From the NCBI RefSeq assembly GCF_009806575.1, contig NZ_CP047095.1, forward strand, positions 1,220,001 to 1,284,000: 64,000 bases of DNA. Direction: 5' to 3'. Within the stretch, counting starts at the first letter, position 1. Every line of letters starts with the position of its first letter. This stretch comes from Rossellomorea marisflavi. GTDB lineage: Bacteria; Bacillota; Bacilli; Bacillales; Bacillaceae_B. This document shows positions 16,775 to 26,023 of this stretch, one piece after another. The translations under genes were made by a program, and so were the position numbers. A model generated the notes under the pieces. The model made no database searches and was not told the DNA's origin. It was given only the letters and a program-made list of their open reading frames with translations.

Positions 16775-17565
16775 GGAATACCTGGACCATTTTCAAGAAA
16801 GAGAGCAGGCAGATGGGAATGGAGTATAAGTGGGTCTGGCTTCCGGTCGTTTTTATCCTCTTAGGGGCTACGCAGCCTGTTATAAGCTATTACCTTCCTT
16901 TCATCCTTGAAACGATGGGTGGAGAGCAGGGGATTACCGTGGATCCATCGAAGCTTGTGCAGAACGGAGATACCATACTCGCAACCACCCTCAGTTCTCA
17001 GTTTGATCAGATGGGACTCATCATCATCGCTCTCTCGTTCATGGGGATCATACAAGGGGAAAAGGCATCGGGGATGCTTTCATTCATGATGACGAGACCT
17101 TTGAATCTACGATCTTATCTTTATGGAAAATGGGTGGCAGCATTCAGTTTGATTGCCTTCAGCATGATGGCGGGGTTCGGAACCTCCATGCTCTATTCTC
17201 ACTTTCTATTCGAAGGAGTGGATTGGGCTATGGGAATAAAGGCATTTTCGATTTATCTTGTGTGGAGCATGTTCATCCTGACTGTGATCATGACAGTCAG
17301 TACGCTCCTGAGTGGGAGCGGGGCCGTGGCATTCGTATCAATCCTCTTCCTGCTGTCATGTAGAATGCTTGCGGGTCTGAATCCAATACTCGATTTGTTC
17401 AATCCTGCTTCTTTAAGTGTAGTGGCTGCCGGTGTACTGACAGGTGTAGAGGTCATGCCAGGTATTCTATGGGCATTCCTATTTGCGGTTGTCTGGATCC
17501 TCTTCCTTTTCTCCATTAACGAATGGCTGATCAAAAATAAAAAAGTATATCTCCGCCACAGCTAA
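16771..17565 (+). CDS. yxlG: ABC-2 type permease (YxlG-like)
   Basis: 264 residues with six hydrophobic segments and the ABC-2 permease style N-terminus (MRNTWTIFKKESRQMGM). It ends with a basic tail (KNKKVYLRHS). It pairs with the upstream ATPase; the stoichiometry is likely two of each. Last gene of the operon. Confidence 0.8.
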   Translation: MRNTWTIFKKESRQMGMEYKWVWLPVVFILLGATQPVISYYLPFILETMGGEQGITVDPSKLVQNGDTILATTLSSQFDQMGLIIIALSFMGIIQGEKASGMLSFMMTRPLNLRSYLYGKWVAAFSLIAFSMMAGFGTSMLYSHFLFEGVDWAMGIKAFSIYLVWSMFILTVIMTVSTLLSGSGAVAFVSILFLLSCRMLAGLNPILDLFNPASLSVVAAGVLTGVEVMPGILWAFLFAVVWILFLFSINEWLIKNKKVYLRHS

Positions 17566-17640
17566 GGCTGGTTCTCCGAAACTCGGTATTTATAATATGA
17601 TTCTCCCTCTGTATAATGGATAATATTGGAGGGTTTTGAG

Positions 17641-18072
17641 ATGATACGGAATGCACAGATGAAAGATTACGGGAGTCTCACGGTTTTGATGGGATATCTC
17701 GGCTATCCCGCTACATCAGAACAGATGCATGCGAGGCTTGAAAGAATCGTAGAAAAAGAGGATCACTATACACTGGTGGCGGAACTCGACGGCAGGGTCG
17801 TGGGAATGATCGGCTTCCATACGGGTTATCTGTACACTCAAGATGAGATGTATGCGAGGGTCATCGCCCTAGTGGTGGATCCATCGATCAGGAACAAAGG
17901 CATCGGCGGGGAGCTGCTGAAAGAAGCGGAAACCCTGGCGAAAAGCCTGGGGGCAACCGGCATGGGACTGAACAGCGGGAACCGCACGGAGCGTGAAGAC
18001 GCCCACCGGTTCTATGAACGAGTGGGGTATACGGCAAAGAGCACAGGGTTTGTGAAGAGCCTTCACTCATGA
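17641..18072 (+). CDS. GNAT-family N-acetyltransferase
   Basis: 143 residues. The acetyl-CoA loop reads VVDPSIRNKGIGGELLKEA, and HRFYERVGYTAKSTGF closes the fold. ATG 17641 is chosen because GGAGGGTTTTGAG precedes it. The next gene, a second acetyltransferase-like protein, starts 14 bases downstream, so the two form an operon. Substrate unknown. Confidence 0.82.
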   Translation: MIRNAQMKDYGSLTVLMGYLGYPATSEQMHARLERIVEKEDHYTLVAELDGRVVGMIGFHTGYLYTQDEMYARVIALVVDPSIRNKGIGGELLKEAETLAKSLGATGMGLNSGNRTEREDAHRFYERVGYTAKSTGFVKSLHS

Positions 18073-18086
18073 AAGGGAGGACAGCG

Positions 18087-18509
18087 ATGAATATCACATC
18101 ACAATGGAACCAGGAGGAACGCGACCTGATACGAAGCAGGGTGATCGAATACAATGGGGACAGGCTCCTGGATGAAGTCAAGCATCCTGTGAAGCAGGTG
18201 GGCTTCATGCTCAAAGATGATGACGGAATTGTCTTCGGCGGGATCACCGGTACGATCTTCTGGTACCATCTGCATATTGATTTCCTTTGGGTGGATGAAA
18301 GACTCAGGGGGAATGGGTATGGTCAGGATCTGCTACGTCAAATGGAAGAGGCTGCAAAGGAAAACCGCTGCAGGCTCATCCAGCTTGATTCGTTCAGCTT
18401 TCAGGCCCCGCACTTTTATCAAAAGCTTGGGTACACTGTTGCAGGTGTGGTGGAATCACATCCGACCCCGGAACACCAGCAGTATTACCTTGTCAAAAGG
18501 CTGGACTGA
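18087..18509 (+). CDS. GNAT-like acetyltransferase
   Basis: 140 residues. The acetyl-CoA motif is WVDERLRGNGYGQDLLRQME, with an APHFYQKLGYTVAG ending. It resembles the YokL/YjcK-style acetyltransferases often annotated only as GNAT. Start ATG 18087 follows AAAGGGAGGACAGCG. The stop TGA overlaps the start of the next gene as TGATG, so coupling is likely. Confidence 0.8.
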   Translation: MNITSQWNQEERDLIRSRVIEYNGDRLLDEVKHPVKQVGFMLKDDDGIVFGGITGTIFWYHLHIDFLWVDERLRGNGYGQDLLRQMEEAAKENRCRLIQLDSFSFQAPHFYQKLGYTVAGVVESHPTPEHQQYYLVKRLD

Positions 18510-18871
18510 TGGTGCAGTGGGATGGAAGCTGGAAGACAAGACTGAAATGGGGGTTCTCGGCGTTAGGGATCGTGTCGATCCTGTTATATGGGTCGATTGT
18601 GATCTTCGGGTATAAAGGGTCCGGTGACCTTCAGGGATTTCCTGTCCCTGTGTCGGCCCATGTGATGAATGAAACGAAAAGTATCAAAAACTACAAATGG
18701 AAACCGGCTGCCCGTGAAGGAGATCTCCCACTATCCTATAAAATAAGGCTTCTTTCTGCAGGATGGAGGGTGCGGGATAAAGAAGGCCACACCGTGACAT
18801 ACGGGAAGAGGGCCTATCGAGTCGAGATGGTGACGGGAGAAGACTATCTATTCCTTGAACAGGTAAAGTAA
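18509..18871 (+). CDS. Membrane-anchored protein of unknown function
   Basis: 120 residues with one N-terminal transmembrane segment (about residues 13-33, WGFSALGIVSILLYGSIVIF) and an extracytoplasmic part rich in basic residues. No known family recognised. It overlaps the GNAT gene upstream by one base. Codon use and the TGATG junction support a real gene, but not a function. Confidence 0.6.
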   Translation: MVQWDGSWKTRLKWGFSALGIVSILLYGSIVIFGYKGSGDLQGFPVPVSAHVMNETKSIKNYKWKPAAREGDLPLSYKIRLLSAGWRVRDKEGHTVTYGKRAYRVEMVTGEDYLFLEQVK

Positions 18872-18967
18872 AACCGGTTTGGAGAATGGATCTTGGCTTA
18901 CCGGCATACCTATATATCAGATGCCTCTTTGGGTATCTAAAATCGGTGGAGCGGGAGAAGGGATAGG

Positions 18968-19327
18968 ATGGGTACGGTTGCCATGGTCCTTCAGATTTTA
19001 CTTGGTGCAGGCTTTCTCATGTTCGGCTGGATGAAGTTCACCTCGAAACAGATGGTGGATGAATTCCATCGTTACCGGATGCCGGTGTGGTTCCGGATCT
19101 TTACAGGAGTGGTGGAGGTCTTAACAGCAGTTCTGCTGATTTCAGGTCTCTGGAATGAAACCTGTGCGGCTGTCGGCGCACTGCTCGCTGCCGTGACGAT
19201 GGTCGGGGCGATCTTCACTCATCTGATCCGTGTGAAGGATCCGGTTGCCAAGTCGGGGATGCCCTTCCTTTTGTTGATCCTGAGCTTGATCGTCCTCTAC
19301 TTGAACAGGGGAGGATTGGGCCTTTAA
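18968..19327 (+). CDS. DoxX-like membrane protein
   Basis: 119 residues with four hydrophobic helices, matching the DoxX/DoxX_2 pattern (LLGAGFLMFGWMKF, FRIFTGVVEVLTAVLLISGL). The family has been linked to thiol redox and oxidative-stress functions, but no role is established for this branch. GGGAGAAGGGATAGG precedes the ATG. Confidence 0.75.
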   Translation: MGTVAMVLQILLGAGFLMFGWMKFTSKQMVDEFHRYRMPVWFRIFTGVVEVLTAVLLISGLWNETCAAVGALLAAVTMVGAIFTHLIRVKDPVAKSGMPFLLLILSLIVLYLNRGGLGL

Positions 19328-19354
19328 AGGAGAGCGGGGATGAAGGAAATGTGG

Positions 19355-19394
19355 AGAGCCCCCATGTGCCGGCCAGCCGGATCATGGGGGCTCT
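19355..19394. terminator. Strong hairpin between convergent DoxX and DUF1836 genes
   Basis: Arms AGAGCCCCCATG / CATGGGGGCTCT with an inner GCCGGC..GCCGG pairing. The T tract is poor on both strands, so termination is probable rather than certain. Confidence 0.6.
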
Positions 19395-19413
19395 TCGTAT
19401 TCTGTTCTGTTTG

Positions 19414-20139
19414 TTACTGTGTACGGCGAAGCTGCAGGGCGGTTTGGACATAGTTCTTGGCAGTGGCTTGATAGTAGGCAGACTGGACGGTCATGGCGGC
19501 TACGATCAGCACGTTCCAGACGACGGTCAAATCTTCTTCTGTCACATCGTGCAGTCCGGGTAACAGGCTCCTGCACTCTTCCTGGATGAACTGGTCGATC
19601 GCTTCATTCACGGACGTGTCGCCGGTGGTGGTCGCCGTGGGGAGGGCATGATGGTGGATGCGATCGAATACAGAAGCGTAGGCGCTGTAAAGTTCGATCG
19701 GATTGATGATGTCATCATGGCGGTCTTCTATATTATTGAACACAAGGGTAAGGACCCCGCGTATGGACTCGAAATCAAGGGATCCTTTCAGGTCTTCGAC
19801 GATGAAGAGCATGGCTGCCTGGGCCGTCGTATATTTTTTCCCGTGGAGTGGGGAACCGATGAGTTCCCTTACATCCCGCTTCACCCAGTTCTGTACGGTG
19901 CTTTGCGGGAAGTTGGTGAATTCGATCTGGTTCCCCAGGGACACGATCTCATTCAGGGAGAATCCTGTATTCCCGACGGGGGAGTCGAGGACCTTAACCA
20001 GTATGGGCGGCATTCCCTGTGAAGGGTCACATGTCCCCCAGGCTTCCATGAGCACTTCCTGCGGACTGCGGGAGATCTGTCCTGATAGGGCCATGAGAAG
20101 ATCGGCCATGTTTTTTCGTGTAAGTTTGTAGGTCTCCAC
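19414..20139 (-). CDS. DUF1836 family protein, MerR-like helical protein
   Basis: 241 residues without a membrane segment. The central part FPQSTVQNWVKRDV...YTTAQAAMLFIVEDLKGS has the look of a winged-helix/MerR-like N-terminus as found in DUF1836 proteins of Firmicutes; the rest is helical. Function unknown; DNA binding is an inference. Divergent from htpX. The family call rests on recognition of this central motif only. Confidence 0.6.
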   Translation of the reverse strand: METYKLTRKNMADLLMALSGQISRSPQEVLMEAWGTCDPSQGMPPILVKVLDSPVGNTGFSLNEIVSLGNQIEFTNFPQSTVQNWVKRDVRELIGSPLHGKKYTTAQAAMLFIVEDLKGSLDFESIRGVLTLVFNNIEDRHDDIINPIELYSAYASVFDRIHHHALPTATTTGDTSVNEAIDQFIQEECRSLLPGLHDVTEEDLTVVWNVLIVAAMTVQSAYYQATAKNYVQTALQLRRTQ

Positions 20140-20228
20140 CGCAATCGCTCCGTTTCTTTGCTTTATCTTCTACTATAGTATCGACTGGGGAGAAGCTCGT
20201 CAATCGAAGTTTCATGTGCACTTTATTC

Positions 20229-20257
20229 TTGTCTTTTATAGGAAGAAAACGTATAAT
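20229..20257 (+). promoter_or_regulatory. SigA-type promoter of htpX
   Basis: TTGTCT, 17-base spacer, perfect TATAAT at 20252-20257; 50 bases before the htpX start. Confidence 0.6.
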
Positions 20258-20307
20258 AAACTCATATATAAGTTCATTTGAACTTGAAAATAGGAGTGAG
20301 GATCTCG

Positions 20308-21189
20308 ATGGGTAAACGCATATTTTATTTTCTGTTGACGAACGTACTCGTCCTTCTGACCATCAGTATCATTTTTTCACTGACTGGTGCAGGGCGCTAC
20401 ATCAATGCTGATGGCAGTCTTAATCTGGTTGCGCTGCTGATCTTCAGTGCGATCATCGGTTTTACCGGTTCATTCATTTCACTTGCCATGTCCCGTTGGA
20501 TGGCGAAACGCATGATGAATGTCCGTGTCCTCGACCCGAATGGGGCTTTGACGGCGGATGAGCAGAGTGTCGTGGAAAAGGTCCACCGCCTTTCAAGGGC
20601 TGCAGGTCTTACGCATATGCCGGAAGTAGGAATCTACGATTCACCTGAAGTGAATGCGTTCGCGACAGGTCCTTCCAAGAAGAAATCACTTGTGGCCGTA
20701 TCGACCGGCCTCCTTTACGAAATGGATGACGATGCCGTTGAAGGTGTCATCGCCCATGAGGTTGCCCACGTGGCAAACGGTGATATGGTGACAATGACCC
20801 TCCTGCAGGGTGTGGTCAATACCTTTGTGGTGTTCCTGTCCCGTATCGCTGCCTGGATCGCTACACGTTTTGTAAAAGAAGAACTTGCGCCGATTGTCCA
20901 CTTCATCGCCGTGGTTGTCTTCCAGATCGTGTTCTCCATCCTTGGAAGCCTTGTTGTATTCGCGTATTCCCGTCACCGTGAATTCCACGCTGACCGCGGC
21001 GGAGCGGATCTTGCAGGTAAGGATAAGATGGTTCATGCCCTCCGCATGCTGAAGGATTATACTGGACGCATGAAGGGTAACGATGATACAGCCATCGCCA
21101 CGTTGAAGATCAATAATAAGAAAAAGTCTTCCATCTTCTCGACTCACCCGGATCTTGATGTCCGCATCAGTCGCCTGGAAGGCAAATAA
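20308..21189 (+). CDS. htpX: HtpX membrane zinc metalloprotease
   Basis: 293 residues with two N-terminal and one or two central transmembrane segments. The zinc site HEVAH lies at about 151-155 and a downstream glutamate in [15 protein letters not shown]. HtpX degrades damaged or misfolded membrane proteins together with FtsH. ATG 20308 is used because AGGAGTGAGG precedes it; the upstream in-frame ATG at 20278 has no signal. Promoter and terminator bracket it as a single-gene unit. Confidence 0.93.
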   Translation: MGKRIFYFLLTNVLVLLTISIIFSLTGAGRYINADGSLNLVALLIFSAIIGFTGSFISLAMSRWMAKRMMNVRVLDPNGALTADEQSVVEKVHRLSRAAGLTHMPEVGIYDSPEVNAFATGPSKKKSLVAVSTGLLYEMDDDAVEGVIAHEVAHVANGDMVTMTLLQGVVNTFVVFLSRIAAWIATRFVKEELAPIVHFIAVVVFQIVFSILGSLVVFAYSRHREFHADRGGADLAGKDKMVHALRMLKDYTGRMKGNDDTAIATLKINNKKKSSIFSTHPDLDVRISRLEGK

Positions 21190-21197
21190 GAAGAATG

Positions 21198-21235
21198 AAA
21201 GCTGCATCCTTATCCGGATGCAGCTTTTTCTTTTT
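21198..21235 (+). terminator. Terminator of htpX
   Basis: Stem AAAGCTGCATCC / GGATGCAGCTTT with a short loop, followed by T-rich sequence. Confidence 0.85.
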
Positions 21236-21320
21236 CGCATCCCTTCACTTCGGCGGTTGAACGGGAAATATGATACCATGGGACAAAAGAAGAAATCTAT
21301 TGCAGATGAAAGGAGCCACT

Positions 21321-22763
21321 ATGACAAATCAGTCAGGCTGGAAACTAGAGAATACGTATGAAGGGTTGTCACCATTCTTCTACTCGTCGATGAAACCCGT
21401 TCCCGTAGAAAATCCTGAATGGGTCCTCTTTAATGAAGAGCTCGCCACATCCCTTGGCATCACGGATCAGGATGTGGCCGTCTATGCAGGGAACCGTGTG
21501 CCGGAGGGGGGGCACCCCCTTTCCCAGGCTTATGGAGGTCATCAGTTCGGATATTTTAACAGGCTGGGTGATGGTCGTGCCGTCCTCCTGGGTGAACAAG
21601 TGACTCCTGAGGGGACCCGGGTGGACATACAGCTCAAAGGCGCGGGTCGCACCCCGTATTCACGCGGAGGAGATGGGAGGGCAGCGCTTGGGCCCATGCT
21701 TCGTGAATATGTGATCAGTGAAGCGATGCACGCCCTTGGCATCCCCACCACCCGGAGCCTTGCCGTCGTCAAGACGGGAGAGGACATCGTCAGGGATCGT
21801 ATCCTTGAGGGAGCAGTGCTCACAAGGGTCGCGTCCAGCCATATCCGGGTGGGGACCTTCCAGTTGGCCGCAAAAGCAGGGAGCCTGGAAGACTTGCGAT
21901 CCCTCGCGGATTATACGATCGACAGACATTATCCGGGTGTGAAGGGGACAGACCAGCCTTATCTTTCCCTCCTTGAACAGGTGATGGACGCTCAGGCATC
22001 ACTGATTGCCAAGTGGCAGCTTGTAGGGTTCATCCACGGGGTCATGAATACGGATAATATGGCGATTAGTGGAGAAACCATCGACTATGGTCCATGTGCG
22101 TTCATGGATGCATTCAATCCTGAAACGGTCTTCAGCTCCATTGATGAACAGGGGCGCTACGCATATGGAAATCAGCCCCCGATCGCAGGATGGAATGTAG
22201 CCCGCTTCGCCGAAAGCCTGTTGCCTCTCCTTGATGAGAATGAGGAAAAGGCGGTTGAGCTTGCACAGGAGACGATTTCCACTTATCCTGCCCTCTATCA
22301 TTCGTACTGGCTGGACGGAATGAGGTCGAAGCTCGGCTTGTTCCATCCCCATGAATCGGACCAAAAGCTTGTGGAAGATCTTCTGGCGATGATGGGGAAT
22401 CGCGGGGCCGACTACACGAATACCTTTCTTGACCTGACCCATGACAGGGAAGAGAGGAATCCCCTTGCCGGTACGGTCGAATTTGCCCAGTGGCAGGAAA
22501 GATGGGAAGAGCGTTTGGATGAACAGCCGGAGTCAGAAGCAGAGGCAAGAAAGCTGATGCGCGACCATAACCCTGCTGTGATCCCGAGGAATCATCAGGT
22601 GGAACGGGCGCTTGATGCCGCAGTGGAGGATGGGGACCTTTCCGTTTTGACCACACTCCTTCACGTACTTAAGACGCCATATGACCATGAGGGAAGTCCT
22701 GGAGCGTATCAACAACCACAGGATCCGGAGGACGGACCATACCGCACATTTTGTGGGACCTGA
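21321..22763 (+). CDS. selO: SelO-family protein adenylyltransferase (YdiU/UPF0061)
   Basis: 480 residues, the usual SelO length. It has the pseudokinase-type motifs [40 protein letters not shown] and [20 protein letters not shown] (catalytic-loop Asn/Asp and the metal-binding DYGP). SelO transfers AMP to hydroxyl side chains of proteins and in E. coli protects against oxidative stress. Bacterial members outside the Sec lineage lack the C-terminal selenocysteine; this protein ends in TFCGT, with a Cys close to the C-terminus as in CxxU-type tails. Start ATG 21321 after AAAGGAGCC. Confidence 0.92.
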   Translation: MTNQSGWKLENTYEGLSPFFYSSMKPVPVENPEWVLFNEELATSLGITDQDVAVYAGNRVPEGGHPLSQAYGGHQFGYFNRLGDGRAVLLGEQVTPEGTRVDIQLKGAGRTPYSRGGDGRAALGPMLREYVISEAMHALGIPTTRSLAVVKTGEDIVRDRILEGAVLTRVASSHIRVGTFQLAAKAGSLEDLRSLADYTIDRHYPGVKGTDQPYLSLLEQVMDAQASLIAKWQLVGFIHGVMNTDNMAISGETIDYGPCAFMDAFNPETVFSSIDEQGRYAYGNQPPIAGWNVARFAESLLPLLDENEEKAVELAQETISTYPALYHSYWLDGMRSKLGLFHPHESDQKLVEDLLAMMGNRGADYTNTFLDLTHDREERNPLAGTVEFAQWQERWEERLDEQPESEAEARKLMRDHNPAVIPRNHQVERALDAAVEDGDLSVLTTLLHVLKTPYDHEGSPGAYQQPQDPEDGPYRTFCGT

Positions 22764-22816
22764 TTTTTTAAGCAGCCGCCTTTCGCACTGGGCGGCTCAT
22801 ACATAGAAGAGGAGAG

Positions 22817-23611
22817 ATGGGAATGCTTGAACTAGTAGAGAAGCTGCGAACAGACCGACCGCTTGTCCACAACATCACCAATGTGGTGGTGACCAATTTT
22901 ACTGCAAATGGTCTTCTGGCCCTTGGGGCATCGCCTGTGATGGCGTATGCAGAAGAGGAAGTTGAAGAAATGGCCGGTATTGCCGATGCGCTCCTTTTGA
23001 ATATCGGGACCCTTTCTTCGGGGATAGTGAGGTCCATGATCCTGGCTGGAAAAGCGGCGAATAGGAAAGGGATTCCTGTGGTTCTCGATCCAGTCGGTGC
23101 GGGAGCCACGAGCTTCCGTACCGAGATGACGGCCCTCATCCTTAAGGAGGTTGATGTGTCCATCATCAGGGGGAATGCGGGAGAAATTGCTTCAGTCCTT
23201 GGGGAGAGTTGGATCATGAGAGGGGTCGACTCCGGAGTCGGGGATGGCGACCGTACGGCCTTGGCCGTAAAGGCGTCCCGAGAATTCGCCTGCATCGTCA
23301 TCCTGACGGGTGAGGTGGATGTCGTGACAGATGGATCCACTGTGTATCGTATACGGAACGGTCATCCGATCATGACCCAAGTGACGGGGACCGGATGTTT
23401 ATTATCTTCCGTGGCCGCAGCTTTTGCAGCCGTGGGGCACGATCCGTTGCAGAGTGCTGTCGCAGCTGTTGCCTGCTACGGGGTTGCAGCTGAAAAGGCA
23501 GAGCGACACTCAAACGGACCGGGTAGCTTCTGCGCTGCATTCCTTGATGAGCTGTCCCGACTTCAGCCAGACGATGAAAAAGACTTCAAGGTGGAAAAGG
23601 GGAAAGCGTGA
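22817..23611 (+). CDS. thiM: ThiM: hydroxyethylthiazole kinase
   Basis: 264 residues of the ribokinase-like fold. Key segments are [20 protein letters not shown] at the thiazole site, [12 protein letters not shown] and the anion-hole motif [12 protein letters not shown] with the catalytic cysteine. It phosphorylates salvaged 4-methyl-5-(2-hydroxyethyl)thiazole for thiamine synthesis. ATG 22817 follows GAGGAGAG. The stop overlaps the thiE start by one base. No TPP riboswitch fits in the short gap before it. Confidence 0.93.
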   Translation: MGMLELVEKLRTDRPLVHNITNVVVTNFTANGLLALGASPVMAYAEEEVEEMAGIADALLLNIGTLSSGIVRSMILAGKAANRKGIPVVLDPVGAGATSFRTEMTALILKEVDVSIIRGNAGEIASVLGESWIMRGVDSGVGDGDRTALAVKASREFACIVILTGEVDVVTDGSTVYRIRNGHPIMTQVTGTGCLLSSVAAAFAAVGHDPLQSAVAAVACYGVAAEKAERHSNGPGSFCAAFLDELSRLQPDDEKDFKVEKGKA

Positions 23612-24279
23612 TGGAAAAGAGGACATCTGCAATCAAAAAAGCACTGAAGGTGTATTTCATCATGGGAAGCACCAACTGTCACGGAGATCCCGTGAACGTC
23701 CTTGAAGAAGCCATCCGCGGTGGAATCACCCTCTTCCAGTTCCGTGAGAAAGGGCATGGGGCCCTGTCGGGTACACAAAAGAAGGAGCTTGCCACAGAAC
23801 TCCAACAGATATGCCGACAGGCGAACATCCCCTTTATCGTCAATGATGATATCGACCTGGCTGTGGAGATCGATGCAGACGGAGTCCATGTCGGGCAGGA
23901 GGATCAAGCGGCCTCCATTGTCCGGCAGCGGCTCGGTGGTGACAAATGGGTCGGCGTTTCTGCCCACACAATCGAGGAAGCCGAGCGTGCGATCAAGGAT
24001 GGTGCTGATTATCTCGGCCTGGGCCCAATCTACCCGACAAGCTCAAAGGACGACGCAGAGAGCGTAAAGGGAACCGCGATCATCCGGGAATTCAGAGAGC
24101 ATGGTTTCTCTATTCCCCTCGTTGGCATCGGCGGGATCACGGCAGCCAATGCGGCTGATGTGGTGAACGCAGGTGCGGATGGAGTGTCGGTCATATCGGC
24201 CATTTCCAGCGCTGATAATGTGAAGGATGCTGCTATTCAACTAGAGCAGGCCGTTCATTCCGGAAGTGCAAAAGGATAA
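23611..24279 (+). CDS. thiE: ThiE: thiamine-phosphate synthase
   Basis: 222 residues, TIM-barrel thiamine phosphate synthase. Motifs [40 protein letters not shown] and the phosphate loop [12 protein letters not shown] are all present. It couples the pyrimidine pyrophosphate to thiazole phosphate. ATG 23611 shares a base with the thiM stop (TGATG), so the two salvage steps are made together. Confidence 0.93.
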   Translation: MEKRTSAIKKALKVYFIMGSTNCHGDPVNVLEEAIRGGITLFQFREKGHGALSGTQKKELATELQQICRQANIPFIVNDDIDLAVEIDADGVHVGQEDQAASIVRQRLGGDKWVGVSAHTIEEAERAIKDGADYLGLGPIYPTSSKDDAESVKGTAIIREFREHGFSIPLVGIGGITAANAADVVNAGADGVSVISAISSADNVKDAAIQLEQAVHSGSAKG

Positions 24280-24287
24280 CAAATAAT

Positions 24288-24320
24288 GAAATCCGCCTTG
24301 AGTTTTGGCGGGTTTTTTTC
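24288..24320 (+). terminator. Terminator of thiM-thiE
   Basis: Short stem ATCCGCC / GGCGGGT followed by seven T. Confidence 0.7.
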
Positions 24321-24489
24321 GTGTATACGTTGAGCGTTTTATGGAATGGGAAATGGGGAAACTGATCAAATGGTACATCCTATCCACGGCATTTACATAA
24401 AAGTATTGTCCGGGCAATTTCTGCGAAAGCTATCCCTATCAGCTTTTGTGAGAATGTGCTGATACAGCAGGATGTTCAAAGTTTATTCA

Positions 24490-24518
24490 TTGTTATGTTA
24501 CTTAATCTATGATAGGAT
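24490..24518 (+). promoter_or_regulatory. SigA-type promoter of the recombinase gene
   Basis: TTGTTA, 17-base spacer, TAGGAT at 24513-24518; about 34 bases before the start codon. The rest of the gap 24321-24489 shows nothing recognisable. Confidence 0.5.
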
Positions 24519-24551
24519 TTATTTAAGTTACATTAGTGGGGAGGGTTCTGG

Positions 24552-25115
24552 ATGGAATATGTCGATCCCATAAGGGATATTGAAAACATCAATGCCATCA
24601 AGGATATCCTGCGAACGCAGTCCCAGCGGGATTTGCTTCTGTTCGTGTTCGGGATCAATACAGGAATACGGATCAGTGATCTCCTTTCATTGAAGATCGC
24701 GGACGTCTGGGAAGAGGGGAAAGGGAAGGAGTTTTTATGTCTAAAAGACTCTAAAAGTGAAGAGGAGGGTGCTTTCTATCTGAACGGAAAGATTCAGGAA
24801 GAACTTCAGGCTTATCTCAGCCCCCTAGACTATTCACCTGATGATTTTCTTTTTAAGTCTAAGAAGCATGCTCAGGCCATAACCAGACAGCAGGCCTATC
24901 GCATCATAAACAAGGCTGCGAAAGAAGTGGGTATACCAGGGAAAATCGGAACCCATACGTTGAGGAAAACATTCGGGTATCATGCCTACAGGAAAGGGAT
25001 CGCCATTTCCATCCTCATGAAAACCTTCCATCATCATTCTTCCTCTGAAACCTTAAGGTATATCGGGATCCATCAGGACGAACTCCGCTTGGTGAAAGTG
25101 GATGTCAATCTGTAA
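24552..25115 (+). CDS. Minimal tyrosine recombinase (catalytic domain only)
   Basis: 187 residues carrying the catalytic set of a tyrosine recombinase: Arg40 in TGIRISDLL, His135 and Arg138 in HTLRKTFGYH, His161 and the nucleophile Tyr170 in LRYIGI. The usual N-terminal SAM-like DNA-clamping domain of XerC/phage integrases is absent, so the protein is about half normal length. Such short integrase-like proteins recur in Bacillaceae chromosomes. No flanking attachment repeats or phage genes are seen, so it is not evidence for a current mobile element. GGGGAGGG lies before the ATG. Confidence 0.82.
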   Translation: MEYVDPIRDIENINAIKDILRTQSQRDLLLFVFGINTGIRISDLLSLKIADVWEEGKGKEFLCLKDSKSEEEGAFYLNGKIQEELQAYLSPLDYSPDDFLFKSKKHAQAITRQQAYRIINKAAKEVGIPGKIGTHTLRKTFGYHAYRKGIAISILMKTFHHHSSSETLRYIGIHQDELRLVKVDVNL

Positions 25116-25124
25116 AAAAACATA

Positions 25125-25155
25125 TGAAAAACCCCCGCCCATTAAGGCGGAGGCT
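25125..25155 (-). terminator. Terminator of the Usp gene
   Basis: On the minus strand GCCTCCGCC / GGGCGGGGG arms with a short loop, then TTTTTC. Confidence 0.7.
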
Positions 25156-25165
25156 CGTGTAGAAC

Positions 25166-25858
25166 TTATAGATAGTCGTCATCTTCTGAATCATTCGGTT
25201 GTACGGAAACATTCGTCAAGTCCTTGACGATTCCTTCTTCGACTTGAACCTGGAGGGTTTCCCGGTCTTTCATGAACTTGAAAAGCCCATTGTTGAAATC
25301 GGTCCCGGATTCCTTGAAGAAGATTCCTTCGTAGCGCATGGCCTTTGTGTGCTTGAATGTGAGACGATATTGATCGTCTTCTTCCACGAGGTAAGCACGG
25401 CAGCCTTTCTCAAAATGTCCGTCAGGGTTCTTGAGGGCGCGGGACACTGAAATGATGTGAAGGTCCACAAATGGGACTTCACGCAGCAAAGAGTTGATGA
25501 TGGACCCTTTGGCGATTTGTTCCCAGCGGCTCTGGGCAGTCTGTCCAAGGATGATCTGAGTGACGTTCCGCTCTCGTGATACTTCGGCGATCACCTTGGA
25601 AATCGGGCGCTTTTCGTTATCTTTTATGATGAAGGCATCGGCATTGTGCTTCTCGGCTAGTTCTTTCCACTGGGAAATGTAGGCCGATTTCTCTGCATCC
25701 AGTTCATCGAAGGGTTTCGGATCGACAGTAAGGATGTAAAGAGGGCATTTCATCATATTGGCGATCTTGCATCCGCGCTGGATGAGACGCTCCCCGTTCG
25801 GTCCGTAATAGACACACACCAGGATGCTTTCATCCATCCGTTCTTTTATCGGTTTCAT
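25166..25858 (-). CDS. Stand-alone KdpD-type universal stress (Usp) protein
   Basis: 230 residues. After a short N-terminus there is a Usp fold: ESILVCVYYGPNGERLIQRG at the start, and the segment ILGQTAQSRWEQIAKGSI closely resembling the Usp module of KdpD kinases (GxSxxSRWxxxxxGS). No kinase part follows; instead a 75-residue acidic C-terminal domain of unknown type is present (EEDDQYRLTFKHTKAMRYEG). The start is ATG 25858 because GAGGTGA precedes it; a GTG at 25870 is weaker. It is divergent from the mrp operon, which suggests a role in ion homeostasis, as KdpD Usp domains sense nucleotide signals. Confidence 0.7.
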   Translation of the reverse strand: MKPIKERMDESILVCVYYGPNGERLIQRGCKIANMMKCPLYILTVDPKPFDELDAEKSAYISQWKELAEKHNADAFIIKDNEKRPISKVIAEVSRERNVTQIILGQTAQSRWEQIAKGSIINSLLREVPFVDLHIISVSRALKNPDGHFEKGCRAYLVEEDDQYRLTFKHTKAMRYEGIFFKESGTDFNNGLFKFMKDRETLQVQVEEGIVKDLTNVSVQPNDSEDDDYL

Positions 25859-26023
25859 GATTATTTTCACCTCGAAGCTGTGTAAATTTCCCTTGCTATC
25901 TTCAAACTATGTATGACTATAACGCATGCCATAATAGTCGTCAATGGATTTCTTACTATATCTAGAAGTTCCGAAAGATTAAGAAATAGATTGTTGAAAA
26001 TTATTCAAAAAGGAGGGGCTCAT

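Noticed and set aside
20686..21279. 197-codon open frame antisense to htpX
   Set aside because: Runs through the htpX terminator and opposite its conserved HEVAH region.
22132..22656. 174-codon open frame antisense to selO
   Set aside because: Low-complexity Pro/Ser-rich text opposite conserved selO sequence; no ribosome site.
22764..22816. TPP riboswitch before thiM
   Set aside because: The gap is only about 50 bases and shows no THI-box sequence.
24552..25115. Active integrative element
   Set aside because: No attachment-site repeats, no cargo or phage genes, and ordinary neighbours on both sides.
25913..26023. N-terminal extension of MrpA by 37 residues
   Set aside because: It lacks a ribosome site, adds a non-membrane basic stretch, and makes MrpA longer than the family; TTG 26024 has AGGAGGGG.
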